Shown piece after piece: positions 52,549 to 61,388 of a stretch of 64,000 nucleotides of DNA. The DNA lies in NCBI RefSeq assembly GCF_000743705.1, contig NZ_JQEZ01000006.1, forward strand, positions 4,547-68,546. Reading direction: 5' to 3'. Source of the DNA: Ruegeria halocynthiae. GTDB lineage: Bacteria > Pseudomonadota > Alphaproteobacteria > Rhodobacterales > Rhodobacteraceae. Under the pieces are notes generated by a model. That model saw nothing but the letters and a program-made list of their open reading frames with translations, searched no databases and had not been told where the DNA came from. The position numbers were made by a program, and so were the translations under genes. Numbering within the stretch: position 1 is the stretch's first letter; every line of letters begins with the position of its first letter.

Positions 52549-52818
52549 CTACATGCCGGGTGCGAACGAGGTTATGAATTCAACGACTTTTGCTTCGGAC
52601 ATCTCGCACGGGCGCAGCAGGGCGCCGCTGTTTTTGGTCAGGTAAAGGTTCAGGCTGATGTAATCTCCACCACCCAATTCATGCGCGACAAGCTTGTGGG
52701 ATTTTCCATTGGCCAATGAGGTACGACTGACCACGTAGCGCCGATTGCCGCTTGTTCCAGTCGATGTTCCCAGAGGTATGGCAAAGTAGGCTGACAAAAA
52801 GGCGTCAGGGACGCTCAA
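52549..52818 (-). CDS. Small conserved protein after plsY, unknown
   Basis: About 89 residues if the TTG at 52818, overlapping the plsY stop (TTGA), is used; a GTG further in is possible. The C-terminal 55 residues (SLANGKSHKLVAHELGGGDYISLNLY...LLRPCEMSEAKVVEFI) look like a real protein and resemble short Rhodobacterales hypotheticals. The longer frame extending back through plsY is a shadow. Function unknown. Confidence 0.5.
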   Translation of the reverse strand: MSVPDAFLSAYFAIPLGTSTGTSGNRRYVVSRTSLANGKSHKLVAHELGGGDYISLNLYLTKNSGALLRPCEMSEAKVVEFITSFAPGM

Positions 52819-53420
52819 GACTGTCCGATCTTGGGTTCGGTCCCGGCGCGGATACGTCGGATATTCGCGCTGTGACGCCAATAGACCAGCAAGGTCAGAA
52901 CGACGCCCAGAACAAAGGTTGGCGTTTGTGCCAGAACGATGACCCAAAGTGTCGACGTCGCCGCCGCGAACAAGGCCCCCAGCGAGGAAATGCGCCAGAT
53001 CGCAGCCGTCACCAGCCAGGTCAGGCAACAGGCCACGCCCACACGCCAGTCCAGCGCCAGCCACAGGCCCAGAAAGGTGGCCACCCCCTTGCCGCCCCTG
53101 AAGCCCAGCCAGACCGGAAAGCAATGGCCCAGAAACGCGGTCAGGGCGGCAATCTGGGCGGCGTCCTCTCCGGCCATGGCCCGCGCCAGCAGCACGGCCA
53201 CGGCCCCTTTGGCAGCGTCAAAAATCAGCGTCAGCGCGGCTGCCGCCTTGTTGCCGGTGCGCAGCACATTGGTCGCGCCGATATTACCGGACCCGATATT
53301 GCGCAGATTGCCCAGCCCCATGGCATTGGCGATGATCATGCCAAAGGGGATCGACCCCATCAGATATCCAAGCGCGGCCCAGATGATCAGCTGGGTCGTT
53401 GTACTGTCTAATGGCGGCAT
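52815..53420 (-). CDS. plsY: Glycerol-3-phosphate acyltransferase PlsY
   Basis: 201 residues, five to six transmembrane helices. Three PlsY motifs: GSIPFGMIIA, GSGNIGATNVLRTGNK, and GHCFPVWLGFRGGKGVAT. Acylates glycerol-3-phosphate from acyl-phosphate in the inner membrane. ATG overlaps the preceding pyrC-like stop, so it is the distal gene of the pyr operon. Confidence 0.95.
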   Translation of the reverse strand: MPPLDSTTTQLIIWAALGYLMGSIPFGMIIANAMGLGNLRNIGSGNIGATNVLRTGNKAAAALTLIFDAAKGAVAVLLARAMAGEDAAQIAALTAFLGHCFPVWLGFRGGKGVATFLGLWLALDWRVGVACCLTWLVTAAIWRISSLGALFAAATSTLWVIVLAQTPTFVLGVVLTLLVYWRHSANIRRIRAGTEPKIGQS

Positions 53421-54700
53421 CAGGGTCTCCGGTAAACTTCTTGTCCAGCTACATAAGTTGCGGTGACCTTACCTTGCATCCGCTGGCCGTCAAACGGTGT
53501 GTTCTGCGATTTCGATTTTAGCGCGAACCGGTCCAGCACAAAGGGCACATCCGGGTCGAACAGCACCAGATCGGCAGGTGCGCCCTTGGACAAGACCCCC
53601 GATGCCAATCCCAGCCGTTTCGCCGGATTCAGCGCCATCGCGCGGAACAGGGTCGGCAGGTCCAGCTGCTCCGCGTGATACAGGCGCAGCGCCGCAGGCA
53701 GCAGCGTTTCAAGCGCCACCGCGCCCGAGGCGGCCTCTTCAAACGGCAGGCGCTTGCTTTCTTCGTCCTGCGGAGTGTGCATCGAACTGATGATGTCGAT
53801 CAGCCCGTCCCGCACCGCCGCGATCACCGCTTGCCGGTCGTCTTCGGACCGCAACGGCGGTTTGACCTTGAAGAAGGTGCGATAGTCGGCCACGTCCAAC
53901 TCGTTCAGCGTCAGATGGTGGACCGAGGTGCCGGCGGTGATGTCCAGCCCATTGCGCTTGGCCCTTTCCAGCGCGGGCAGCGCGCGGGCGGTGGTGATCT
54001 GGTCGGCGTGATAGGCGGCACCCGTCATCTCGAGCAGGGCAATATCGCGGTCCAGCCCCATGCGTTCCGCCATCGGTGACACGGCAGGCAGGCCGCGCAG
54101 GGCGGCGAACTTGCCACTGGTTGCGGCGGCACCATCGCTCAGGCCCGGGTCCTGCGGGTGGGCGATGACCAGCGCCCCGCAGGAGCGCGCATAGGTCAGC
54201 GCGCGCGAGAATACCTTGGTATTGGCGATGACGTGGTCACAATCGGTGAAGGCCACCGCGCCCGCGTCCTGCAGAAACCCGATTTCGGTCATCTCGCGCC
54301 CGTCGCGGCCTTTGGTCAGCGCCGCCATCGGCAGCACGTTGACCGGCGCGTCCGCTTGCGCACGGCGGGTGACGAATTCCAGCGTCTCGGGCGTGTCGAT
54401 GGCCGGGCTGGTATCGGGGCGGGTGACGATGGTGGTCACACCCCCGGCAGCCGCAGCCAATCCGGCGGACTTATAGCTTTCCTTGTGCCGTTCGCCGGGT
54501 TCGCACACCTTGACGCCGATATCGACGATCCCGGGGGCCAGACACTGACCGCCGCAGTCGATGACCTGCGCGCCTTTGGCCGGGGCCTCACCCTCGCCGC
54601 GCACCGCAATCCGGCCATCGGACACATGCAGCCAGCCCAGATTGTCGGTGCCGTTCTCGGGGTCGATCAGGCGGGCATTGGTGAAAATCAGATTGCTCAT
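53420..54700 (-). CDS. Dihydroorotase-like protein lacking metal ligands (PyrC-prime type)
   Basis: 426 residues, amidohydrolase fold of the PyrC/PyrX line. The first metal motif, normally D-x-H-x-H, reads Asp60-Ile-Gly-Val-Lys64 (VDIGVKVCEPGE), so both histidines are missing. The catalytic D-x-A-P-H segment is replaced by SSMHTPQ. The HH in TSVHHLTL is retained. The protein is therefore predicted inactive as dihydroorotase; in Pseudomonas such PyrC-prime subunits assemble with aspartate transcarbamoylase. pyrB sits upstream in the same operon, in keeping with this. An active dihydroorotase should be encoded elsewhere. Confidence 0.88.
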   Translation of the reverse strand: MSNLIFTNARLIDPENGTDNLGWLHVSDGRIAVRGEGEAPAKGAQVIDCGGQCLAPGIVDIGVKVCEPGERHKESYKSAGLAAAAGGVTTIVTRPDTSPAIDTPETLEFVTRRAQADAPVNVLPMAALTKGRDGREMTEIGFLQDAGAVAFTDCDHVIANTKVFSRALTYARSCGALVIAHPQDPGLSDGAAATSGKFAALRGLPAVSPMAERMGLDRDIALLEMTGAAYHADQITTARALPALERAKRNGLDITAGTSVHHLTLNELDVADYRTFFKVKPPLRSEDDRQAVIAAVRDGLIDIISSMHTPQDEESKRLPFEEAASGAVALETLLPAALRLYHAEQLDLPTLFRAMALNPAKRLGLASGVLSKGAPADLVLFDPDVPFVLDRFALKSKSQNTPFDGQRMQGKVTATYVAGQEVYRRP

Positions 54701-55083
54701 GGCAACGCCCTTTCAATAGCGGCTTTGGTGGCGGCTGGGTCTGCTTGATATTTGATCAGGTGCTTGTCGCCGCCCTTGGTGACGATCTGGACAAAGCTGC
54801 CCATGGTCTTGACGGCCTCGATCTGGTTCAGCGCCACTTTGCGGGGGCCGGGGCCGGTCAGGGTGGTGTCGGTCATTTCCCACGCTTTGGTCAGTTCCTC
54901 GGACGCCAGATACCAGGCGCGCAAAACAATGGCGGCAAGGCCAGCGGGTGCGCCGGTCCAGACATAGGGGTTGCCGATCAGCCACAACACGAGCATCGCA
55001 ACGGCCATGGCTCCGGCGGCCAGCCACGTGTTTGTGCGAATATAGGCCCCCTTGTCGGGAGAGAAGGTCACAGGATCAGCCAC
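54697..55083 (-). CDS. Small membrane protein with PH-like domain, unknown
   Basis: 128 residues. Two transmembrane helices (about 20-58), then a soluble part (EMTDTTLTGPGPRKVALNQIEAVKTMGSFVQIVT) like bacterial PH domains. Overlaps both neighbours (16 bp with the upstream gene, 4 bp with the pseudo-dihydroorotase), so it belongs to the pyr operon. Function unknown. Confidence 0.72.
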   Translation of the reverse strand: MADPVTFSPDKGAYIRTNTWLAAGAMAVAMLVLWLIGNPYVWTGAPAGLAAIVLRAWYLASEELTKAWEMTDTTLTGPGPRKVALNQIEAVKTMGSFVQIVTKGGDKHLIKYQADPAATKAAIERALP

Positions 55084-55586
55084 AGCACCCCTCCGATAAC
55101 CAACAGGATCATCAGCACCAGAACGGCCGATCCCACGCGGCGCGGTTTGTCAGTGTCGGGCGGTGTCTGAGGGGCCGAAAACGGTTTGGCGCTTTCAGCC
55201 CGGATCACACCACCGGTCCAGTTTGTGGTCTCTTCCGTGTAAAGACCGATCAGGCGTGCCTTGGCATCTGGGTGCAGCGTGGCGGCGTGCCCACCGAAGG
55301 CGGCGCTGCGCACGACCATGACCCAGCCCTCGATAGCGTCCAGAGCGCCACGATCCAGTTGCTCCACAGATACGCCGCAGCCCTCGTTCAGATACCCGTA
55401 CAGGCCCAGGTCTTCGAGGTCGGAGACCGGAAAGATATCAATCTGTTGCGGGTCCAACCCGTCAACGCCCAGAATCTGATCCACTGCACCGGGTTCTCGC
55501 AGAAACTTCGCCTCTTCTGCACGCATGTCCAGCGCGAACAGGCGCAGGACGCCGTGTTCATGGGGGGCAATGGTCAGATCGCTCAT
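55068..55586 (-). CDS. Tail-anchored protein in the pyr operon, unknown
   Basis: 172 residues. Soluble acidic N-terminal domain (about 1-125) with a [13 protein letters not shown] start, Pro-rich linker, and a single C-terminal transmembrane helix ([20 protein letters not shown]). No family name recognised; this kind of protein is seen beside pyrB in Rhodobacterales. Coupled to pyrB by ATGA. Confidence 0.72.
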   Translation of the reverse strand: MSDLTIAPHEHGVLRLFALDMRAEEAKFLREPGAVDQILGVDGLDPQQIDIFPVSDLEDLGLYGYLNEGCGVSVEQLDRGALDAIEGWVMVVRSAAFGGHAATLHPDAKARLIGLYTEETTNWTGGVIRAESAKPFSAPQTPPDTDKPRRVGSAVLVLMILLVIGGVLWLIL

Positions 55587-56518
55587 GCGGCCTCTCGCTG
55601 ATTGCGGGCCAGCAGCTCCATCGCGGCCATGCGCACGGCGACGCCCATTTCGACCTGTTCCTGAATGACGGAGCGGTTGATGTCATCGGCCAGCGTGCCG
55701 TCAATTTCGACCCCACGATTCATCGGGCCGGGGTGCATGACGATGGCATCGGGCTTGGCCAGCGCCAGCTTGGCGGCGTCCAGCCCGTAGCGGTGATAGT
55801 ACTCGCGCTCGGACGGGATGAAGCCGCCATCCATCCGCTCTTTCTGAAGGCGCAGCATCATGACGACATCGACGTCGCGCAGGCCCTCGTTCATGTCATC
55901 GTAAATCTCGGCTCCGAATTCGGCGAACTGGCCGGGCACCAGCGTCGGCGGGCCGATCAGGCGGATGCGGTTTTCCATCTTGCCCAGCAGGATCAGGTTC
56001 GACCGGGCCACGCGGGAATGGGCGACATCGCCGCAAATGGCGATGTTCAGACGATGCAGCCGCCCTTTGGCGCGGCGAATGGTCAGCGCGTCGAGCAGCG
56101 CCTGTGTCGGATGTTCGTGTTTGCCGTCACCCGCATTCAGCACCGCGCAGTTGACCTTTTGCGCCAGCAGATCGACCGCGCCGGAATGCGGATGCCGCAC
56201 CACCAGCAGGTCGGGGTGCATCGCGTTCAGCGTCATTGCGGTGTCGATCAGCGTTTCACCTTTTTTGATCGAGCTGGCCTGCATCGCCATGTTCATCACA
56301 TCCGCGCCCAGCCGCTTGCCCGCGATCTCGAAACTGGCCTGCGTGCGGGTGGAATTCTCGAAGAACATGTTGATCTGGGTCAGCCCGGACAGCACGTCCG
56401 AATGTTTGGCGGACTGGCGGTTCAGATCGACGTATTTCTCAGCCAGATCCAAAATGGCGGTGATATCGGATTGCGACAGATGCTCGATGCCAAGAAGGTG
56501 ACGATGGGCGAAACGCAT
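55583..56518 (-). CDS. pyrB: Aspartate carbamoyltransferase, catalytic subunit
   Basis: 311 residues. Carbamoyl-phosphate loop [21 protein letters not shown] and C-terminal [12 protein letters not shown] are all intact. Condenses carbamoyl phosphate with aspartate in pyrimidine synthesis. No regulatory PyrI nearby; instead a degenerate dihydroorotase follows in the operon, as in type A ATCases. First gene of the leftward operon. Confidence 0.96.
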   Translation of the reverse strand: MRFAHRHLLGIEHLSQSDITAILDLAEKYVDLNRQSAKHSDVLSGLTQINMFFENSTRTQASFEIAGKRLGADVMNMAMQASSIKKGETLIDTAMTLNAMHPDLLVVRHPHSGAVDLLAQKVNCAVLNAGDGKHEHPTQALLDALTIRRAKGRLHRLNIAICGDVAHSRVARSNLILLGKMENRIRLIGPPTLVPGQFAEFGAEIYDDMNEGLRDVDVVMMLRLQKERMDGGFIPSEREYYHRYGLDAAKLALAKPDAIVMHPGPMNRGVEIDGTLADDINRSVIQEQVEMGVAVRMAAMELLARNQREAA

Positions 56519-56578
56519 GTGGCGGGCTCCTGTCTGACAATCGGGCCGCTTATAGAAAGCCGCGCGGCCCGAGGCAAC

Positions 56579-57208
56579 CTAAGGATCGGTTTCTTCGGGC
56601 AGTTTCTCACATCCGCCATCGGGCAGGCATTGCTCGCCGGGTTTGCACCATTTGCCGTATCCGCAGTCGACGGCCTTGATCGGCACGCAGCCCTGATGTT
56701 CGGAACATTTGAAGCCCGGCCGGCATTGCGAGCTGGTTTCCTCGCACACAAACCAGCCGGGGCGCGAGCACCCTCCGCCCGGAAGGCAGGATGATCCAGA
56801 GCGGCAGGTCAAACCATCGTCGCACGTGGTCGGCAGGCCCTGGATGGCTGTATCTGGGTCGAATTCAGGCGTGGTCCGTTCACATTCGCCGCGGGCGTTG
56901 CAGAAACTGTCGCCCGGACAATCCAGGCGCGAGGTGCATCTGTTTGCCCCGGCGGGCGCGCAACGCGTACCGCCCGCCACGCAGCGTTCAAACGGACCGC
57001 AGGTGCGCCCGCCGCCGCAATAGGTGCCGCCCAGCGGGATGCAATGGCCATCAAAGCTGCATCTTTGGCCCCCTGAACAGCATCGCGCGCCGCATTGGAA
57101 CTGGCCGCCACGGCATTGGCCATTCTGGTTGAAAAGCTGCGCAAGGACCGGGCCGCTGAGTGTGGTCAGCAGCATGGACAGCAAAAGGAATCGCACAAGT
57201 ATCAGCAT
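56579..57208 (-). CDS. Secreted disulfide-rich protein
   Basis: 209 residues. Signal peptide ([23 protein letters not shown]), then about 24 cysteines spread in repeated C-x(5-8)-C units rich in Gly ([55 protein letters not shown]). Resembles EGF/whey-acidic-like knottin arrays, more common in eukaryotes. ATG at 57208 chosen for the signal peptide; the upstream in-frame TTG would extend it. Divergent from the uracil-DNA glycosylase gene. Function unknown. Confidence 0.72.
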   Translation of the reverse strand: MLILVRFLLLSMLLTTLSGPVLAQLFNQNGQCRGGQFQCGARCCSGGQRCSFDGHCIPLGGTYCGGGRTCGPFERCVAGGTRCAPAGANRCTSRLDCPGDSFCNARGECERTTPEFDPDTAIQGLPTTCDDGLTCRSGSSCLPGGGCSRPGWFVCEETSSQCRPGFKCSEHQGCVPIKAVDCGYGKWCKPGEQCLPDGGCEKLPEETDP

Positions 57209-57293
57209 GAATGCACCGATGGTCGGTGCGACGGACCGACCAATCAAGCCCTATTCGCTTTCCCTCGTTCAAAAGCTGGTTAGATTGAGGGGT

Positions 57294-58061
57294 ATGGAAT
57301 CGGCTTTGGACTATCATACCGCGCGGGCGCTGCTGGATTGGCAGATCGAATTGGGCGCAACGGATGCGATCGGCGATGCGCCGGTGGATCGCTATGCCTT
57401 GCCCGACACGACGCCCAAAGCCAAAAAACCCGCCGCTGCGCAGGCTGCACCGCCAAAGCCCGTGAAGGTCGACCCGGTAGCGGTGGCGAAATCCGTGGCG
57501 CAAGGTGCGCGGTCGCTGGATCAGCTGCGCGCCGCGATGGCGGCGTTCGATCACTGCGAGTTGAAGCGCGGCGCGCGTCAACTGGTCTTTGCCGACGGCA
57601 CACCGGGCGCGCGGGTGATGATCATTGGCGAGGCACCAGGCCGCGAGGAAGACCGCGAGGGCAAGCCCTTTGTCGGACGGGCCGGTCAGTTGCTGGACCG
57701 GATGCTGGCGGCAATTGACCTGAGCCGGGACCAGAACGTCTATATCACCAACGTCCTGCCATGGCGCCCACCGCAGAACCGCGACCCCAAACCCGAAGAG
57801 ATCGGGATGATGAAGCCGTTTCTGGAGCGCCACGTGGCGCTGGCCAAGCCCGAGGTGCTGGTGATCATGGGCAACATCAGCTGTCAGGCAGTCCTGGGTA
57901 AACGCGGCATCACCCGGTTGCGGGGGCAATGGGATCAGGCGCTGAATCTGCCGGTCATTCCAATGTTCCACCCCGCTTACCTGTTACGCCAGCCGCAAAT
58001 GAAACGGCAGGCCTGGGCCGATTTGCTAGAGCTGAAGGCCCGGCTGGAGGGCACGAAATGA
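57294..58061 (+). CDS. Uracil-DNA glycosylase, family 4-like, lacking the iron-sulfur cysteines
   Basis: 255 residues. Motifs [24 protein letters not shown] (about 112-135) and HPAYLLR (226-232) place it in the family 4/UdgX branch. Family 4 enzymes ligate [4Fe-4S] with four Cys; here only Cys88 and Cys187 occur, and the third ligand position is Trp157 ([11 protein letters not shown]). So the cluster is probably absent. Pro/Ala/Lys-rich N-terminal 80-residue extension. ATG at 57294 with GAGGGG upstream. Coupled to the next gene by ATGA. Confidence 0.85.
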   Translation: MESALDYHTARALLDWQIELGATDAIGDAPVDRYALPDTTPKAKKPAAAQAAPPKPVKVDPVAVAKSVAQGARSLDQLRAAMAAFDHCELKRGARQLVFADGTPGARVMIIGEAPGREEDREGKPFVGRAGQLLDRMLAAIDLSRDQNVYITNVLPWRPPQNRDPKPEEIGMMKPFLERHVALAKPEVLVIMGNISCQAVLGKRGITRLRGQWDQALNLPVIPMFHPAYLLRQPQMKRQAWADLLELKARLEGTK

Positions 58062-58657
58062 GGATTCTGGCCTTTTCCGATCTGCACATGGCGCGCAATC
58101 GCGCTGCCGAAATCGCCGCCGCCAGCGCCGAGGCCGATCTGGTGATCGGTGCCGGGGATTATTGCAACATGCGGCAGGGGCTGGATGAGGCGATGGAGAT
58201 GTTGACCAGCATTGCCGCGCCTCTGGTTCTGATCCCGGGCAACGCCGAAAGCGCCGAAGAGCTGACCGATGCCGCACCCGAGGGCGTGCATGTCCTGCAC
58301 GGAACCGGCATGACCGTTGATGGCCTGCGCCTGTTCGGTTTGGGATATGGGGTGCCGGTCACGCCGTTTGGCGACTGGTCCTGTGATCTGACAGAACCCG
58401 AGGCCACGGAATTGCTGGACCGGTGCGATGCAACGGACGTTCTGATCGCGCATTCCCCACCACGGGGGTATGGCGACGTCACGTCCGACGGGGATGCCGT
58501 TGGGTCGCTGGCTGTGCGCGATGCGGTCGAACGCCTGCAACCGCAATTTGTGTTTTGCGGCCATATTCATGACAGCTGGGGTTATCGGGGTGCGATCGGG
58601 CGGACCCAGGTTGCCAATCTTGGCCCGAAGGTCAACTGGTTCGAGGTTCCCACATGA
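58058..58657 (+). CDS. Calcineurin-like metallophosphoesterase
   Basis: 199 residues. D-x-H motif FSDLHMA, GAGDYCN, GNAES in place of the usual GNHD/E, and the distal GHIHDSWG. Two-metal phosphoesterase of unknown substrate. Overlaps the stop of the glycosylase gene and the start of the LysE gene, so all three are co-transcribed. Confidence 0.88.
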   Translation: MRILAFSDLHMARNRAAEIAAASAEADLVIGAGDYCNMRQGLDEAMEMLTSIAAPLVLIPGNAESAEELTDAAPEGVHVLHGTGMTVDGLRLFGLGYGVPVTPFGDWSCDLTEPEATELLDRCDATDVLIAHSPPRGYGDVTSDGDAVGSLAVRDAVERLQPQFVFCGHIHDSWGYRGAIGRTQVANLGPKVNWFEVPT

Positions 58658-59274
58658 TCGAGATCGTGACGCTGATGGCGTTTGTGCCTGCGGCGCTTGC
58701 GCTTGCCCTGACACCCGGGGCGGACATGATGTTTTGCTTTGGTCAGGGGCTGCGATCCGGCCCCGGGGCCGCAATTGCAGCCAGCGCGGGTGTCTCCACC
58801 GGCTCGCTTGTGCATGTGTTGTTGGCGGGTCTGGGTCTTGGCGCGGCGGTGGCCACCATGCCGTGGCTGTTTGACGTGATCCGCTGGCTGGGGGTGGCAT
58901 ATCTGTTGTATGTGGCCTGGGGCGCGGTTCGCAACGGTGCGGTGTCCACTGATGCACCCGCCAAACCCACCCGTTTTGCCTATCGCGACGGGCTGCTGGT
59001 CAATCTGACCAACCCTAAGGTCATCCTGTTTGTACTGGCCTTCATCCCGCAATTCGTGGACCCCGCACGCGGCTCTGTCCTGTTGCAGTTCCTGACCTTT
59101 GGCGTTGTGATCGCGGCGGGCGGGTTTGTGACAAACGCATTGGTCGGTGTGTTCGCTGGCGGAGCAGGGCGCGCCCTGATGACCGATGCCCGGGCCTCGC
59201 GCGTGCTGGGCTGGATCACGGGTGGAATATTTGCCGCGCTTGCTGTGCGGCTTGCCATCATGGAAAGGGCCTGA
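58654..59274 (+). CDS. LysE/RhtB family exporter
   Basis: 206 residues, five to six transmembrane helices. N-terminal ALALTPGADMMFCFGQGLRSGPGAAIAASAGVSTGSLVHVL and NLTNPKVILFVLAFIPQFV are typical. Exports amino acids or homoserine lactones; specificity unknown. ATG overlaps the preceding stop; moaB starts 7 bp after its own stop. Confidence 0.92.
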   Translation: MIEIVTLMAFVPAALALALTPGADMMFCFGQGLRSGPGAAIAASAGVSTGSLVHVLLAGLGLGAAVATMPWLFDVIRWLGVAYLLYVAWGAVRNGAVSTDAPAKPTRFAYRDGLLVNLTNPKVILFVLAFIPQFVDPARGSVLLQFLTFGVVIAAGGFVTNALVGVFAGGAGRALMTDARASRVLGWITGGIFAALAVRLAIMERA

Positions 59275-59280
59275 CGCCAC

Positions 59281-59823
59281 ATGTCGCGAATTGACGAAAA
59301 CATGGACTTTATTCCGGTCCGGATCGCGGTTCTGACCGTTTCGGACACGCGGTCGCTGGACCAGGACCGCTCGGGGCAGACACTGGTGGACCGGATCGAA
59401 CGCGCGGGCCATTCGGTCGCGGATCGCAAGATTGTGCAGGACGAACGCGCCCGGATCGCCGATCAGCTGCGGGTGTGGATCGCCGACCCGGAAATTGACG
59501 CCGTGATCTCGACCGGCGGCACCGGCCTGACCGGGCGCGATGTAACAGTCGAAGCCCACCGCGACGTGTACGAAAAAGAGATTGAGGCCTTCGGCACCGT
59601 CTTCACCATCGTTTCGATGCAAAAGATCGGCACTTCGGCGGTACAGTCGCGTGCCACGGGCGGTGTGTCGGGAGGGACCTACCTGTTTGCCCTGCCTGGC
59701 AGCCCCGGCGCCTGCAAGGACGCCTGGGACGAGATTTTGGAAAAACAGTTCGATTACCGTCACCGCCCCTGCAATTTTGTGGAAATAATGCCCAGATTGG
59801 ACGAACATCTGCGACGGAAGTAG
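59281..59823 (+). CDS. moaB: Molybdopterin adenylyltransferase-like protein MoaB
   Basis: 180 residues. Mo-cofactor fold: VSDTRSLDQDRSGQTLVDRIE, STGGTGLTGRDVT and LFALPGSPGACKDAW. Adenylates molybdopterin before molybdenum insertion. Complements moaD/moaE at 27174-27867. Probably the last gene of the glycosylase operon. Confidence 0.93.
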   Translation: MSRIDENMDFIPVRIAVLTVSDTRSLDQDRSGQTLVDRIERAGHSVADRKIVQDERARIADQLRVWIADPEIDAVISTGGTGLTGRDVTVEAHRDVYEKEIEAFGTVFTIVSMQKIGTSAVQSRATGGVSGGTYLFALPGSPGACKDAWDEILEKQFDYRHRPCNFVEIMPRLDEHLRRK

Positions 59824-59928
59824 ACTGGTCGTACGTTCAACAATTCATAACCGCTTTGTGGCTTGGCATTTTTTTGTGTCCGGCTACCTTTTGGGAATGG
59901 CAGCCTGATGCTACCGGGGTAAGTGATA

Positions 59929-61383
59929 ATGCGATTTCTACGGCAAAGCCTTGTCGGTGTTTTTCTGGCGTCTGTGACGCTGGCTCTGCTGTTTGTCGCA
60001 TTTCAGCTGATTGCGGGTGCGGTGCAGGATGTGCTGACGCGCGACGAAACCCAGCCCGAAGCGCGCGAACGGATTTTCGCCGTCAGTGTCCGGCCAGCGG
60101 AACTGGAAACCGTCACCCCGTATCTTGAGGCCTTTGGCGAGGTTCAAAGCCGTCGCAGACTGGAATTGCGCGCCGCGCTGGGCGGGCGTGTGATGACGCT
60201 GGCCGAGGATTTCGAAGACGGCGGTGCCGTTTCGGCGGGTGAGATTCTGGTTGAGCTTGACCCCGCTGACGCGCAATCGGCGCTGGACCGGGCCAAATCC
60301 GATCTGCTGGACGCACAATTCGAAGAACGCGACGCCGAGCGGTCGCTGCTGCTGGCGCAGGATGAGCTGAACTCGGCCGAAGCGCAGGTCGAACTGCGCG
60401 GGCGCGCGTTGCAGCGGCAGCAAGATCTGGAAAGCCGTGGGGTCGGGGCCGCGGCCTCGGTGGAAGAGGCCGAACTGGCGAAAGCCGCGGCCCAGCAATC
60501 GGTTCTGGCGCGTCGTATCGCACTGGCGCAGGCGGAATCCCGTGTGGATCAGGCGACAACCCTTTTGGCCCGCGCCCGCATCGCGCTTGAGGCCGCGGAA
60601 CGCGATTTGGGTGACATGACCATCCGTGCCCGCTTTGGCGGTACGCTGACGGATGTAACGTTGGTCGAAGGGCGGCTGGTGTCTGCAAACGAAAAGCTGG
60701 CCGAACTGGTTGATCCCAACGCGCTTGAGGTCGCCTTTCGCGTCTCGACCGCGCAATATGTGCGTTTGCTGGACCCTGAGGGTGACCTGATCAACGCGCC
60801 GGTCACCGTGTCGCTAGAGGTCACGGGTGCCGATCTGACTGCGGTCGGGCGTATCAGTCGCGACAGCGGATCGGCGGGCGAAGGGCAGACCGGGCGGCTG
60901 ATCTACGCCCGTCTGAATGACGCAACCGGATTTAAGCCCGGTGATTTCGTCACGGTTTCGGTGCAGGAACAGCCACTGGACAACGTGGTGCGCCTGCCAT
61001 CGTCGGTTCTGGATGCGGTCGGCTCTGTGTTGGTTCTGGGCGAAGGTGACCGGCTTGAGGCGCTGCCCGTGCAGTTGATCCGCCGTCAGGGGGACGAGGT
61101 GTTGTTGCGTGGGCAGGGGCTGGAGGGGCGCGAGGTCGTGATTGGCCGCACGCCGCTGCTGGGGGTCGGTGTGCGGGTGCGTCCGCTGCGGGTTGAAGAC
61201 AGCGCCGGGGTCACGCCGGATATGGTCGAACTGTCCGACGAACAGCGCGCCCGGCTGGTGGCGCAGGTCGAAGCCAGCGACGCCATGTCCGGGGACGCCA
61301 AGGCCCAAGCACTGGGGCAGCTGGACGAGGTCAGGGTTCCGGCGTCACTGGTGCGCAGCATTGAAAATCGGGCAGGGGGCTAG
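59929..61383 (+). CDS. RND efflux periplasmic adaptor (HlyD/MFP family)
   Basis: 484 residues. N-terminal membrane anchor (VGVFLASVTLALLFVAFQLIAG), lipoyl halves (LELRAALGGRV...ELDPADAQSALDRA), a long alpha-hairpin coiled coil (about 110-225) and a beta-barrel domain (about 250-360). ATG 59929 chosen over GTG 59923. Forms a tripartite pump with the permease starting 6 bp downstream; no outer-membrane channel gene in the window. Confidence 0.9.
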   Translation: MRFLRQSLVGVFLASVTLALLFVAFQLIAGAVQDVLTRDETQPEARERIFAVSVRPAELETVTPYLEAFGEVQSRRRLELRAALGGRVMTLAEDFEDGGAVSAGEILVELDPADAQSALDRAKSDLLDAQFEERDAERSLLLAQDELNSAEAQVELRGRALQRQQDLESRGVGAAASVEEAELAKAAAQQSVLARRIALAQAESRVDQATTLLARARIALEAAERDLGDMTIRARFGGTLTDVTLVEGRLVSANEKLAELVDPNALEVAFRVSTAQYVRLLDPEGDLINAPVTVSLEVTGADLTAVGRISRDSGSAGEGQTGRLIYARLNDATGFKPGDFVTVSVQEQPLDNVVRLPSSVLDAVGSVLVLGEGDRLEALPVQLIRRQGDEVLLRGQGLEGREVVIGRTPLLGVGVRVRPLRVEDSAGVTPDMVELSDEQRARLVAQVEASDAMSGDAKAQALGQLDEVRVPASLVRSIENRAGG

Positions 61384-61388
61384 GCACG

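Noticed and set aside
52549..53124. 191-codon frame running back through plsY
   Set aside because: The N-terminal two-thirds is out-of-frame plsY; only the last about 89 codons look real.
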